From contig CALUQB010000005.1 in the NCBI GenBank assembly GCA_944322815.1, positions 37,450 through 101,449 on the forward strand: 64,000 nucleotides of DNA. The letters are read 5' to 3'. The notes under the pieces were generated by a model. The model worked only from the letters and a program-made list of their open reading frames with translations. It made no database searches and was not told the DNA's origin. Made by a program: the position numbers and the translations under genes. This stretch comes from an uncultured Bacteroidales bacterium. GTDB lineage: Bacteria; Bacteroidota; Bacteroidia; Bacteroidales; UBA932. The first letter of the stretch is position 1. Every line of letters begins with the position of its first letter. Positions 17,716 to 29,101 of the stretch are shown here, in pieces.

Positions 17716-19182
17716 ATGGAAATCACGGTAGAAAATGCAGTGGCCAGGTTCCCTGAATTCAGATTCAGGGAACCTGTGTCATGGACCATGCAGCATGGCG
17801 AGAATTGGGCCGTCATCGGTCCCAACGGTGCCGGCAAGACGCTCTTCACGGAACTGATCCAGGGCAGCATAGCTCTGAAAGAGGGGCAGGTAAGGCACTT
17901 CGATGAGCATGGACATGAAGTCTCCGGAGGAATCAGGACTCTGGTATTCAGGGACATTTATTCTATGTCGGGGATACGGTCCATGTATTATCAGCAGAAG
18001 TGGAATTCCCAGGATGCAGCCGAATCTCCGTTGGCCTCGTCTCTCCTTGACGGCTTTCCGGAAGAAAGAAAGCGCGAATATTCCGCCCTTTTCGGCATAG
18101 ACGGACTTCTGGACAAGAGAGTCATATCCCTGTCCAGCGGAGAACTGAGGAAGTTCCTCATCACCCGGGCCCTTATGAGCGAACCTTCCGTCATCATACT
18201 TGACAATCCTTTCATCGGTCTTGATGAGGCTTCCAGGCATTCTCTCGATTCCATGCTTTCCGTTTTAGGAGACAGGAAAGGACTGCAGACCATACTGGTG
18301 CTCAGCCAGACTCGGGATATTCCGCTGTGGACGGACAAGATGCTCCCGGTCTGCGACAGAAAGGTCCTTCCTCCTGTAACCCGTGAGGAATTCTTTTCAA
18401 ACCAGGACCTCGTTTCAGGTCTTTTCACTGACCGGAATACAGGTCCAATAGTCTTTCCCGGCAGAGCCAGCTCGTCCGGAACTTCGTCCGTATGCAAGGG
18501 CGACTACGAATATGTGCTTCGCATGAAATCGGTGAAAGTGCGGTACGGAGGCAGGGACATCATCCGGGACGAAAACTGGGAAGTCCGGAAAGGGGAGTGC
18601 TGGGCCCTGCTCGGAGAAAACGGCTCCGGCAAGTCGACCCTCCTCAGCCTGGTCTGCGGGGACAATCCGCAGGCATACGCGAATGACATCACCCTTTTCG
18701 ACCGCAAAAGAGGTTCGGGAGAGAGCATCTGGGACATAAAGAAACGCATAGGCTATCTGAGTCCGGACATCCATACCTATTATCTGGAAGATATTCCGTG
18801 CATCAAGGTCGTAGCCAGCGGATTCTTCGATTCCATAGGCCTTTCAGGTGAATGTTCCGCCGGAGAGTATGAGACTGTCATGCAGTGGATGCGCCTGTTT
18901 CATGCCGAACATCTGGCAGAGCGGTCCTTTGTCCGGATTTCCTATGGAGAGCAGCGTCTGGTCCTGCTGGTCAGAGCCTTCGTGAAGTCACCGGAACTCA
19001 TGGTCCTGGATGAACCTCTGCATGGTCTTGATGCCGGAAAGAAAAGGCTGGCTACAGCCATTATCCGGGAATATTGTTCGGATCCCGGAATATCACTGAT
19101 ATATGTCACCCATTACATGGATGAAATCCCTGAATGCGTGACGGAATTCAAGTTCATGAAGCGTTCTCCATATCGGATATGA
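17716..19182 (+). CDS. ModF-like protein with two ABC ATPase domains
   Basis: 488 residues from ATG 17716. Two nucleotide-binding domains: Walker A GPNGAGKTLF (about 36) with LSSGELRKFLITRAL and VIILDNPFIGLDE, then GENGSGKSTLL (about 304) with ISYGEQRLVLLVRAF and LMVLDEPLHGLD. The first Walker B ends DNP rather than DEP, so its catalytic glutamate is replaced by Asn; the second is intact. The ABC signatures are SSGEL and SYGEQ. There are no membrane segments. The layout matches ModF/PhrA-like soluble duplicated ATPases of unclear function. It starts 22 bases after the ACT gene, probably the same operon. Confidence 0.85.
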   Translation: MEITVENAVARFPEFRFREPVSWTMQHGENWAVIGPNGAGKTLFTELIQGSIALKEGQVRHFDEHGHEVSGGIRTLVFRDIYSMSGIRSMYYQQKWNSQDAAESPLASSLLDGFPEERKREYSALFGIDGLLDKRVISLSSGELRKFLITRALMSEPSVIILDNPFIGLDEASRHSLDSMLSVLGDRKGLQTILVLSQTRDIPLWTDKMLPVCDRKVLPPVTREEFFSNQDLVSGLFTDRNTGPIVFPGRASSSGTSSVCKGDYEYVLRMKSVKVRYGGRDIIRDENWEVRKGECWALLGENGSGKSTLLSLVCGDNPQAYANDITLFDRKRGSGESIWDIKKRIGYLSPDIHTYYLEDIPCIKVVASGFFDSIGLSGECSAGEYETVMQWMRLFHAEHLAERSFVRISYGEQRLVLLVRAFVKSPELMVLDEPLHGLDAGKKRLATAIIREYCSDPGISLIYVTHYMDEIPECVTEFKFMKRSPYRI

Positions 19183-20632
19183 TGAGAAGCCTGTCCCCGG
19201 CTTTCAGTTCGACAGTCCCGTTCGGAACGATGAACTTGTCGTTTCTCTTGATCATCATCACCAGCATTCCTTCAGGGAGTTTCAGTTCCTTCAGGGTGTT
19301 GCCGTGAAGCAGGGATTCTTCCGTAAGGGTGATTTCCACCAGCTTGCCGGCTTCCTCAGGCACTTCCACTCCGAATGTGTTTTCTTCTTCAGGCATCTCT
19401 TCGTTCAGCTTGAACATCCTGGCCGAGGCCGGAATGGAACTTCCCTGGATGATGAGGGAAAGCAGGGTGATGAAGAAGACCACATTGAATATGACATCAG
19501 CCCCCTGGACATTTTCCACCACCGGATAAGTGGCGAAAAGGATGGGTGCGGCCCCCCTGAGTCCTACCCATGAAATGAACAGTTTCGATGCCGTGGATAT
19601 CTTGCGGAACGGAGCCAGAGAGATGAATACGCTCAGCGGCCTGCCTGCCAGTACCATGAACAGTCCGATGAGCAGGGCCACAGGGGCGGTCTTCATCATC
19701 TCGTGCGGGTTTACCAGAAGTCCCAGAATGAGGAACATTATGATCTGTACCAGCCATGTGATACCGTCGAAGAAGGAGGATATGTCCTTTCTGTACGGGA
19801 TATTGTTGTTCCCTATGATGATGCCGGCGATGTATACGGCGAGATAACCGTTGCCTGACAGATATGTGGTGGCTGTGTACGAGAAGAACATCACGCTCAG
19901 CAGCATGATGGCATACAGAGGCGCGTTGTTCAGTCCTACCCTGCGGAGGAACCAGACAGTGGCGAAGCCGAATACCGCACCTCCGGCGCATCCTACTCCG
20001 AACTGGAGGAAGAGTGTCGTGAAGGCATCCTTTATCACCGTCCATGTTTCCGGTGTACCGGCAGCATCTCCGGCCAGGCTGTTGGCCAGCTGTATGAGGA
20101 TGATGGTCAGTATGTAGGCCATGGGGTCGTTGCTTCCGCTTTCCAGTTCCAGCATCGGCTGGAGATTGTTTTTCAGCCTCATGCGTGAATTCCTGAGTAT
20201 GTTGAATACGGAAGCCGAGTCAGTCGAGGACATGGTGGCGGCCAGCAGAAGACAGGTGACCAGCGGCAGGCTGATAGGGCAGCTTTCCCAGATGGACAGA
20301 ACGTATATGAAGAGTCCCGTGAAAACCGTGGTCAGCACGACTCCTATGGTGGAAAGCATCAGTCCGGGTCCGAGAATGGGGCGTATTTCCTTCACCTTCG
20401 TTTCCATACCTCCTGAAAACAGGATGACGCACAGGGAGCACATGCCGATGAACTGGGCCTGTTTCACATCGTTGAACTGCAGCCCCAGTCCGTCCACGCC
20501 GAAGAGCATTCCCGCTACCAGGAAGAGCAGGAGGGAAGGAAGGCCGAAGCGGTATCCTGCCTTGCTTATGAGTATGCTGCTGAATATCAGGACAGACAGG
20601 ATCAGCAATATGTTTTCTGAGGTAAATGTCAT
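19154..20632 (-). CDS. CPA1-type K+/H+ (or Na+/H+) antiporter with C-terminal RCK_C domain
   Basis: 492 residues from the ATG at 20632 (a longer frame to 20692 lies within nth). About 12 membrane helices; conserved features are SKAGYRFGLPSLLLFLVAGMLFG, ILFSGGMETKVKEIRP, SSTDSASVFNILRN and LELESGSNDPMAYILT, the Asp pair region of NhaP-type exchangers. The cytoplasmic tail (about 415-492) is an RCK_C/TrkA_C domain (VEITLTEESLLHGNTLKELKLP, GDRLLIISD). This matches the PRK05326 potassium/proton antiporter group. Its ATG overlaps the nth stop (ATGA). Its 3' end overlaps the convergent ModF-like gene by 29 bases. Confidence 0.9.
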   Translation of the reverse strand: MTFTSENILLILSVLIFSSILISKAGYRFGLPSLLLFLVAGMLFGVDGLGLQFNDVKQAQFIGMCSLCVILFSGGMETKVKEIRPILGPGLMLSTIGVVLTTVFTGLFIYVLSIWESCPISLPLVTCLLLAATMSSTDSASVFNILRNSRMRLKNNLQPMLELESGSNDPMAYILTIILIQLANSLAGDAAGTPETWTVIKDAFTTLFLQFGVGCAGGAVFGFATVWFLRRVGLNNAPLYAIMLLSVMFFSYTATTYLSGNGYLAVYIAGIIIGNNNIPYRKDISSFFDGITWLVQIIMFLILGLLVNPHEMMKTAPVALLIGLFMVLAGRPLSVFISLAPFRKISTASKLFISWVGLRGAAPILFATYPVVENVQGADVIFNVVFFITLLSLIIQGSSIPASARMFKLNEEMPEEENTFGVEVPEEAGKLVEITLTEESLLHGNTLKELKLPEGMLVMMIKRNDKFIVPNGTVELKAGDRLLIISDMENAS

Positions 20633-21300
20633 TTTCTTGTCTGTTTTTCGGATGATTTGGAGCAGTCTCTGCCCGTTTCGTATGATTTGCACCAGTTGCG
20701 GATTTCACAGCCTTCGCACGACGGCTTTCTCGCCGTGCATACGTATCTTCCGTGAAGTATCAGCCAGTGATGTGCTTTAGGCCGCATTTCAGGAGCTATG
20801 TTTCCGGTCAGGTCCTTCTCTACGGCTTCCACAGTCCTGCCTTCGGAAAGGCCGATCCTGCGGGCGACCCGGAATACATGGGTGTCCACGGCTATGACAG
20901 GGCGGTCATACACCACCGAAGCTATGACATTGGCCGTCTTGCGGCCTACTCCAGGAAGTCTGACAAGCACCGAAGGGTCTGAAGGAACCTCGCCCGAAAA
21001 CTCGTCTACAAGCATTCTGGCCATGCCGACCAGGTGGCGGGCCTTGTTGTTCGGGAAGGTTATGGACCTGATGTCTTCGGCGACTTCTTCTACGTCAGCT
21101 TCGGCGAGACTGGCTGGCGTAGGGTATTTTTTGAAGATTTCAGGAGTGTGCATGTTGACCCGTCTGTCCGTACACTGTGCCGAAAGTATGACGGCTATCA
21201 GCAGGTGGAATACCGAATCGTACTGAAGTTCGGTCTGCGCATCCTGCATGTTTCTGGAAAACCAGTCCAGTATTCCTGCGTATCTTTCTTTCGTCGTCAT
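20629..21300 (-). CDS. nth: Endonuclease III
   Basis: 223 residues from the ATG at 21300. HhH-GPD glycosylase/AP lyase: LPGVGRKTAN with Lys121, and VDTHVFR with Asp139. The [4Fe-4S] loop is C-x6-C-x2-C-x5-C, seen as CTARKPSCEGCEIRNWC. It removes oxidised pyrimidines from DNA. The start ATG overlaps the ftsE stop (ATGA), and its own stop overlaps the antiporter start in the same way, so the three genes form a tightly coupled run. An upstream in-frame Met at 21405 would overlap ftsE by 36 codons and adds a non-family, Cys- and Arg-rich stretch. Confidence 0.94.
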   Translation of the reverse strand: MTTKERYAGILDWFSRNMQDAQTELQYDSVFHLLIAVILSAQCTDRRVNMHTPEIFKKYPTPASLAEADVEEVAEDIRSITFPNNKARHLVGMARMLVDEFSGEVPSDPSVLVRLPGVGRKTANVIASVVYDRPVIAVDTHVFRVARRIGLSEGRTVEAVEKDLTGNIAPEMRPKAHHWLILHGRYVCTARKPSCEGCEIRNWCKSYETGRDCSKSSEKQTRK

Positions 21301-22052
21301 CTCGGTTCTCCGCTCTCTTTCTCCGCCTCCGGCGCAATGTTTTCGTCCGCCGTCACAGTCTTTTCCGTCTCCGGCAGAATCTCCGTACATGTCTCGTTCC
21401 TGCACTCGAAGATCCTGCCAGGATATTTGGTGAAAACAGTCCTGTTATGAGTGACCATCACGATGGCAGTGCCCTGCTCCCTGTTTATCCCTGTCAGCAG
21501 ATCCATGATCCCTTCGGCAGTCTCGCTGTCCAGGTTCCCTGTAGGCTCGTCTGCCAATATCACCTCGGGCCTGTTCAGAAGCGCCCTGGCAATGGCTATC
21601 CTCTGCTGTTCTCCTCCGGACAACTGGTGCGGCATCCTGTGTGATTTGTGGACCATGCCCACCGCCTCCAGAACCTCGGAGATCCGTCTCTCCATGTCGG
21701 AACTGTTTTTCCATCCCGTGGCCTTGAGCACGAAAAGCAGGTTCTCCTCCACGCTCCTGTCCATGAGCAGCTGGAAATCCTGGAATACCACTCCCAGACG
21801 CCGTCTTAGGAAAGGTATGTCCTTTTCCCGGATATGTCCCAGATCGAACCCGCAGACTTCGCCCCTTCCTTTTACAAGCGGATTTTCGGCTATGACAGTT
21901 CTGATGATGGAGGTCTTGCCAGTCCCAACCTTGCCTACTATATAAAGGAAATCTCCGGGATAGACATCCATGTCCAGTCCGTACAGGACGGTATTTTCGC
22001 CTCCGCAGATATCTGCACCCCGGAAAGATATCACAGGTATTCTTTCTTCCAT
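21297..22052 (-). CDS. ftsE: Cell division ATP-binding protein FtsE
   Basis: 251 residues: Walker A GKVGTGKTS (about 39-47), Q loop VFQDFQLL, signature LSGGEQQRIAIARAL, Walker B VILADEPTGNLD, and H loop VTHNR. The FtsE group is indicated by IVMVTHNRTVF and the overall match. FtsEX acts at the septum to activate peptidoglycan hydrolases through FtsX. No ftsX is adjacent. The C-terminal tail of about 35 residues is acidic and Cys-containing (CRNETCTEILPE..), beyond the usual length of about 220. It heads the ftsE-nth-antiporter cluster. Confidence 0.88.
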   Translation of the reverse strand: MEERIPVISFRGADICGGENTVLYGLDMDVYPGDFLYIVGKVGTGKTSIIRTVIAENPLVKGRGEVCGFDLGHIREKDIPFLRRRLGVVFQDFQLLMDRSVEENLLFVLKATGWKNSSDMERRISEVLEAVGMVHKSHRMPHQLSGGEQQRIAIARALLNRPEVILADEPTGNLDSETAEGIMDLLTGINREQGTAIVMVTHNRTVFTKYPGRIFECRNETCTEILPETEKTVTADENIAPEAEKESGEPR

Positions 22053-22084
22053 CTGATTACATCAATTATTTCGGGTATATTTCA

Positions 22085-22112
22085 CAAATATAGGGAAAAA
22101 AGCCTATTTTTG
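22085..22112. promoter_or_regulatory. Divergent -7 elements between ftsE and the TPR gene
   Basis: Minus-strand TATATTTG (22092-22085) points to ftsE; plus-strand TATTTTTG (22105-22112) points to the TPR gene, 25 bases before its ATG. Upstream TTTG elements are not clear for either. Confidence 0.45.
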
Positions 22113-22137
22113 TGCGAAATAAAGTAAAGTAAATTCG

Positions 22138-25100
22138 ATGAAACACTGGATAGCTGCACTCTTCGTGCTGTTTTTCTGCCAGATCTGCGCCCTCGGACAG
22201 ATCCTCTCCTACGGATATTCCGGACAGGAGACAGGGCAGCCACGCACAAGGGAATACAGGGAAGCGCTGAGACTATATGAAAAAGGAATGTTCGACAGGT
22301 CCATGCTTTTGTTCAAGGATTTGGTCACGGAGACAGGCGACGAGACCGCTTACGGCTATTATGTACTGAATGCTGCCTGTCTGAGGACTCCCGGTTATGA
22401 AAAGCTCATAGAAGAGTTCGTGGAGAGATCCGGGTCTTCGGCCCTTATCCCCCAGATCCGTTACAGATATGCGCTGAATCTATTCGATGACAAGGATTTC
22501 GCCGCTGCTTCAGCGCAGTTCGAACAGCTTTCCAGACATCAGTTGTACAGGAAGCAGGTGCCGGAATTCCAGTTCAAGCGTGCTTACTGCGATTTCGAAC
22601 AGAGGTATTTCGACAGGGCTCTGCTCAGGTTCAAGGATCTGGCCATGAGAGCACATTCAGACTATACGGCTCCTGCCCAGTATGCCGCCGGCTATATATA
22701 CTATGAGCGGGAAAATTTCGCAGACGCCGTAGAGTGGCTGGAAAAGGCTGCCAAAGACAGCCGTTTCACGGAGATAGCCTCTTTTTATCTGATAGAATGC
22801 CGGTTCATGCTCAAACAGTATGAAACAGTCAGGAAGGACGGCCCTGCAGTGCTCGCTACCGTTTCCGAAGACAAGAAACCGTATATGGCCAGATTCATAT
22901 CGGAATCCTGTCTGGTGCTGGGTGACACGGAGAATGCCAGAAAATATTTCGACATGAGCCGCAAATCTCTCTCCGCGCAGTCCAGATCGGACTATTTCTA
23001 CGCAGGCTCCGTACTGTATGCAGTCAAGGACTGGCAGGGAGCCATTGACAATTTTCTCATGATGCAGGAGAGGACTGACTCCATAGGGCAGATAGCAAAT
23101 TACCAGATGGGATACAGCTATATCAGGACCGGTAACAAGGTCGCTGCGATGGGGGCTTTCAAGGATGCTTCCGGACATGGGTATGACAGTGCCATTCAGG
23201 AAGACGCATTCTTCAACTATGCGAAGCTGTCTTTCGACCTCAATACGGACTCGTCCGTTTTCTATGACTATCTGGAAAAATATGCCGATACGGGTAAAAG
23301 AGAGCTGATATACAGTTATATAGCCATTGCAGCCCTCTACAACAGGGACTATGCGGGAGCCATAGCCGCATACGACGAGATCGATGAGCTTGATCCTGAC
23401 ATGAGGTCCAATTATATGAAGGCGAACTACCTGAGGGCAAACCAGCTCGTAAAGGCAGGCTCATGGAGAGCTGCCGTGGAATGTCTCAGGGCGGCCGGAT
23501 ATTACTCCGACAGGAGGACATATTTCAACCAGATGTCCCGCTACTGGCTGGCCGAGGCATATTACAGGTCTGCCCAGTATGACCAGGCTCTGGATGTGCT
23601 GATGGATCTCTACAACACTTCGGCCCTGTACGGAAAGGTGGAGTCCGACCTTGTGCCGTTCAACATCGCCTGGTGCTATATGAAAAAGAATGAACTGGAC
23701 TATGCCGCCAACTGGTTTTCCGCTTATCTTGACGGTACAGGTACCGAATACAGGAAGGAAGCGCTTCTGAGGTACGGTGACTGCATGTTCATGCAGCAGC
23801 GTTACAAGGATGCGGTGAAAGCCTATGATGATGTGCTGAAAGACTGGTTCGACGTGAATGACATTTATCCGTATTATCAGGCCGCTGTGTCATACGGGCT
23901 CACAGGGGACAATTCCAGGAAGGTTTCCCTTCTGTCCAATGTCGAGAAGGCGTCTCCTTCGTCTCCTTTCTATCCTGAGGCCATGTATGAACTTGGCCGT
24001 TCTCTGGTCACGGCAGGAAACCGGGAAAAGGCCATAAACTGTTTCAATACCCTGGCATCCAATGTCCGGGACAGTACATTCATAGCCAGGGCATATCTGG
24101 AACTGGGTATGATTTACAGGAACATGTCGGACAATGACAGGGCGCTCGGATATTACCGGAAAGTGGTGGAGGATATGCCTCCTTCCGAGTATGCAGATGC
24201 GGCACTTCTCGCCATAGAGTCCGTCTACAAATCCATGAATGCCCCGGAGACATATCTGGCTTATATCGAGAGTATAGGCAAATCCTCGCTCAAGACGGAA
24301 GAAGAAAAGGAAATGATGATATACAATGCCGCAGAGCAGATTTTCCTTTCGGAGAACTATCCGAAGGCCATGGCATCCCTTTCTTCCTATCTGGAAAAGT
24401 ATCCGTCAGGAAAGATGGTTACGAATGCGGAATACTATCTGGCCGAGTGTTACAGACTGTCATCACAGCCTGAGACTGCCTGTGACCATTATGCCAGAGT
24501 CATGGCTGCAGGCAAGGGTCCATTCCTGGAACAGGCTGCCATGAATTATGCGGAACTCTCCTATTCGATGCAGAAATTCCGCGAAGCTTTCGATGCATAT
24601 TCCGGGCTGTATTCTTCCACGAAGGTCGCCGAATACAGGACAGCATCCCTCGTCGGCCTTATGCGTTCCGCATACAGAGCACGTCTTTATGACGATGCTG
24701 TCAGATATTCCGAGATAGTGGCACGTCAGGATTTTGCGGATGAAGATCTGGTCCGTGAAGCGAGATATGTGGATGCGAAATCGCTACTGGCTACTTCACG
24801 CAGGGATGAAGCCTTTGCGGTCCTGGCTGTTCTGGCTGAAGAGCCTGCCACTGCGGAAGGGGCTGAAGCCTCTTACCTGATGATTCAGGACAGTTATGAC
24901 AGGGGTGCTTTCGATGAGGTGGAGACCAGGGTCTACGGTTTTTCGGAATCCGGTACCGCACAGAACTACTGGCTGGCGAAATCTTTCATAGTCCTCGGTG
25001 ATGCATTCGTGGATATGGAGAATCTCGAACAGGCAAAGGCCACATTCGAGAGCGTGGCTCAGGGTTACACTCCGGAAACGGAGGACGATGATGTCCTGCC

Positions 25101-25161
25101 GGGCGTACGCATGCGGCTGGAGAAGCTTCAGGAACTCATGCAGACCGGAAGTATAGAATAG
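22138..25161 (+). CDS. Large secreted tetratricopeptide-repeat protein
   Basis: 1007 residues with a signal peptide (MKHWIAALFVLFFCQICALGQ). The rest is a chain of TPR-like helical pairs, for example REALRLYEKGMFDRSMLLFKD, YALNLFDDKDFAAASAQFEQL, GYIYYERENFADAVEWLEKAA and AYLELGMIYRNMSDNDRALGYYRKV. No catalytic domain is visible. Such periplasmic TPR scaffolds in Bacteroidota are often encoded beside an outer-membrane beta-barrel protein, as here (next gene 46 bases on). A role in envelope assembly or transport is plausible but unproven. Confidence 0.88.
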   Translation: MKHWIAALFVLFFCQICALGQILSYGYSGQETGQPRTREYREALRLYEKGMFDRSMLLFKDLVTETGDETAYGYYVLNAACLRTPGYEKLIEEFVERSGSSALIPQIRYRYALNLFDDKDFAAASAQFEQLSRHQLYRKQVPEFQFKRAYCDFEQRYFDRALLRFKDLAMRAHSDYTAPAQYAAGYIYYERENFADAVEWLEKAAKDSRFTEIASFYLIECRFMLKQYETVRKDGPAVLATVSEDKKPYMARFISESCLVLGDTENARKYFDMSRKSLSAQSRSDYFYAGSVLYAVKDWQGAIDNFLMMQERTDSIGQIANYQMGYSYIRTGNKVAAMGAFKDASGHGYDSAIQEDAFFNYAKLSFDLNTDSSVFYDYLEKYADTGKRELIYSYIAIAALYNRDYAGAIAAYDEIDELDPDMRSNYMKANYLRANQLVKAGSWRAAVECLRAAGYYSDRRTYFNQMSRYWLAEAYYRSAQYDQALDVLMDLYNTSALYGKVESDLVPFNIAWCYMKKNELDYAANWFSAYLDGTGTEYRKEALLRYGDCMFMQQRYKDAVKAYDDVLKDWFDVNDIYPYYQAAVSYGLTGDNSRKVSLLSNVEKASPSSPFYPEAMYELGRSLVTAGNREKAINCFNTLASNVRDSTFIARAYLELGMIYRNMSDNDRALGYYRKVVEDMPPSEYADAALLAIESVYKSMNAPETYLAYIESIGKSSLKTEEEKEMMIYNAAEQIFLSENYPKAMASLSSYLEKYPSGKMVTNAEYYLAECYRLSSQPETACDHYARVMAAGKGPFLEQAAMNYAELSYSMQKFREAFDAYSGLYSSTKVAEYRTASLVGLMRSAYRARLYDDAVRYSEIVARQDFADEDLVREARYVDAKSLLATSRRDEAFAVLAVLAEEPATAEGAEASYLMIQDSYDRGAFDEVETRVYGFSESGTAQNYWLAKSFIVLGDAFVDMENLEQAKATFESVAQGYTPETEDDDVLPGVRMRLEKLQELMQTGSIE

Positions 25162-25207
25162 GCTGACTTCCGTGTCAGGAAGTTTTATCCATATTAACGT
25201 GAATCAG

Positions 25208-26965
25208 ATGAAGTATTTCAGAATATATGTCATTTCGGCTCTGGCCGCGCTTTCGGTGCCGGCAGCAGCCCAGAACCTGAATCCTACGGTGGAAGTGTCG
25301 AGGCAGTACAGGGGCACCATGATGGATCTTGACAAGCCGTCCGTAGAGATGGCCGTGCCTGACAGTATCATGAAGTTCAATCTTCAGTTCGACTACTCCG
25401 TATTCGACAGCCCTTTCAAGGGAGCATACGAGTTCCGTCCTTTCATCATGGACATGGATATCGCTCCTGCCTTTCCGGGAGAGAAGACCTTGTACCTGAG
25501 AGCCGGGGCGGGTTTTACCCTGCATCCGACCCTGGATTTCGTGTGGTCTCCGGTCAGAAACGACAAGTTCAGGCTCTCCCTTTATGCCATGCACCGTTCG
25601 TATATCGGCAATTACAGGTCTTTAGGGCCGGACAATACTGGAGGAGAGACGGAAATTGTTCCGGACGGAACACGTTTTTCCGGCCATGACCTGCTGTCGG
25701 AAGCCGGGGTCGACGGTTCTTGCGATTGGGAGACGGGCATATTGTCTTTCAGGGCCGGGTATTACGGTTCGGCGCTGAAAGATACAGTGGTGAACAAGGC
25801 ATACGACGGGGTGGACATCCGTTTCGGAATCGCCTCCAAACAGAGGCTGGAGTCGCATTTCATATATGACGTGAATCTGGGTTACAGGTTCGCGGAGGAC
25901 AAGGGGCAGCTTTCATGGATGACGGAACGCGGCTATCTTTCGGAGCATGACCTGAATCTGGATGTTTCTCTGGGAGGTTCATTCGGTTCGGGACATATCG
26001 TCCTGGCTGATTTCGGTCTGGACTACGCTTCATACGGGGGAGATGTTTTCGGTTCGTCCGCAGGCAATGTTTCCGTGACCCCGCACTATCTTTTCAGGAA
26101 CAGCCGCTGGGATGTGGATCTCGGAGTCCGGCTTGCATTCCTGTTCAGGGAGAATCATGCCCCGTATTATCCTCCGATGAACATGACCGGAGGACAGGTG
26201 GTCTACCCGGACGTGAAGATAGGTTTTTCGGTGATTGAAAGATACATGGACCTGTACCTGACAGCCGGCGGAGGACCTGATATCAACAAGTATTCTTCCA
26301 TGCTGGATTCCGGACATCATATCTCCGTCTTCTACAACAGATGCGGGGAAGGCCCCCTTCTCGACAATACCGTGGAGAGGGTATCCGCTTCGTTCGGCCT
26401 CAAAGGCAATATCGCATCCCGTTTCAGTTATGACCTGAGTGCCGGCTACCGCAATTTCGGCAATGCTCCCATGTCTTCCGTGACAATGGTGTCCGCAGCC
26501 GGGGATGAGCCTGGTTTCGTACCGGGGATTGTATATACTCCGTACCAGATGTTCTATACCCGACTGGACATGTTCTGGCGCTCACAGGATTTCAAGTTCG
26601 GCGGCCGGCTCATGTATCAGGCTTCCGATGTGGCCCGAAGAAACGCCTTCGCTTTCACGCCTTCCGCATTGTCCGGATATTTCAGTGCCAGATACAACTG
26701 GAAGGAGCGTATCTTCATAGGCGCCGACTGCGGTTTCGCCACTTCCCGTCACGGAGAGCTGAGGACCCCTGAGGGTGAAGCCGCCGGTTCCGGACTGGAA
26801 GTTCCCGGCTATGCAGATCTCGGCGTATCGTTCGAATATGCCTTTACCCGCAAGTTCTCGCTATGGCTCCGCGGAGGAAATCTTCTGAACGCCACTATCC
26901 AGACTACTCCGATGTATGCCCGGAGCGGGATTCATTTTACAGCCGGAATTTGCTTGAATTTGTGA
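25208..26965 (+). CDS. Outer-membrane beta-barrel protein, TonB-receptor-like without plug
   Basis: 585 residues from ATG 25208; the signal peptide MKYFRIYVISALAALSVPAAAQ starts there, and the upstream in-frame GTG/Met at 25172 is not needed. After about 60 residues the sequence alternates aromatic and glycine-rich strands (YLRAGAGFTLHPTLDFVWSP, GYFSARYNWKERIFIGADCGF) and ends FTAGICLNL, a C-terminal beta-signal type end. No carboxypeptidase-like or plug domain is seen. Probably an outer-membrane partner of the preceding TPR protein; substrate unknown. Confidence 0.75.
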   Translation: MKYFRIYVISALAALSVPAAAQNLNPTVEVSRQYRGTMMDLDKPSVEMAVPDSIMKFNLQFDYSVFDSPFKGAYEFRPFIMDMDIAPAFPGEKTLYLRAGAGFTLHPTLDFVWSPVRNDKFRLSLYAMHRSYIGNYRSLGPDNTGGETEIVPDGTRFSGHDLLSEAGVDGSCDWETGILSFRAGYYGSALKDTVVNKAYDGVDIRFGIASKQRLESHFIYDVNLGYRFAEDKGQLSWMTERGYLSEHDLNLDVSLGGSFGSGHIVLADFGLDYASYGGDVFGSSAGNVSVTPHYLFRNSRWDVDLGVRLAFLFRENHAPYYPPMNMTGGQVVYPDVKIGFSVIERYMDLYLTAGGGPDINKYSSMLDSGHHISVFYNRCGEGPLLDNTVERVSASFGLKGNIASRFSYDLSAGYRNFGNAPMSSVTMVSAAGDEPGFVPGIVYTPYQMFYTRLDMFWRSQDFKFGGRLMYQASDVARRNAFAFTPSALSGYFSARYNWKERIFIGADCGFATSRHGELRTPEGEAAGSGLEVPGYADLGVSFEYAFTRKFSLWLRGGNLLNATIQTTPMYARSGIHFTAGICLNL

Positions 26966-26982
26966 TAAAATTGTTAAATTTG
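26949..26982 (+). promoter_or_regulatory. Probable gyrB promoter
   Basis: -7 TAAATTTG (26975-26982) with TTTG at 26949-26952 (22-base spacer) or TTG at 26954 (18-base spacer), neither ideal. It overlaps the end of the upstream barrel gene and leaves a leader of about 53 bases. Confidence 0.5.
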
Positions 26983-27038
26983 TCCGTTTATATGCAGGGT
27001 CGGACCGCAGGGTCCGGACTGAAGTTAATTTGTTCTGA

Positions 27039-29021
<1,983 letters not shown>

Positions 29022-29101
29022 GGTTATCCCTTCATCGCGGAACCGGTAAGGAAAATATTATTGAAACAGGAAAACAGTATTAAAATCTAAACAACAGAAT
29101 T

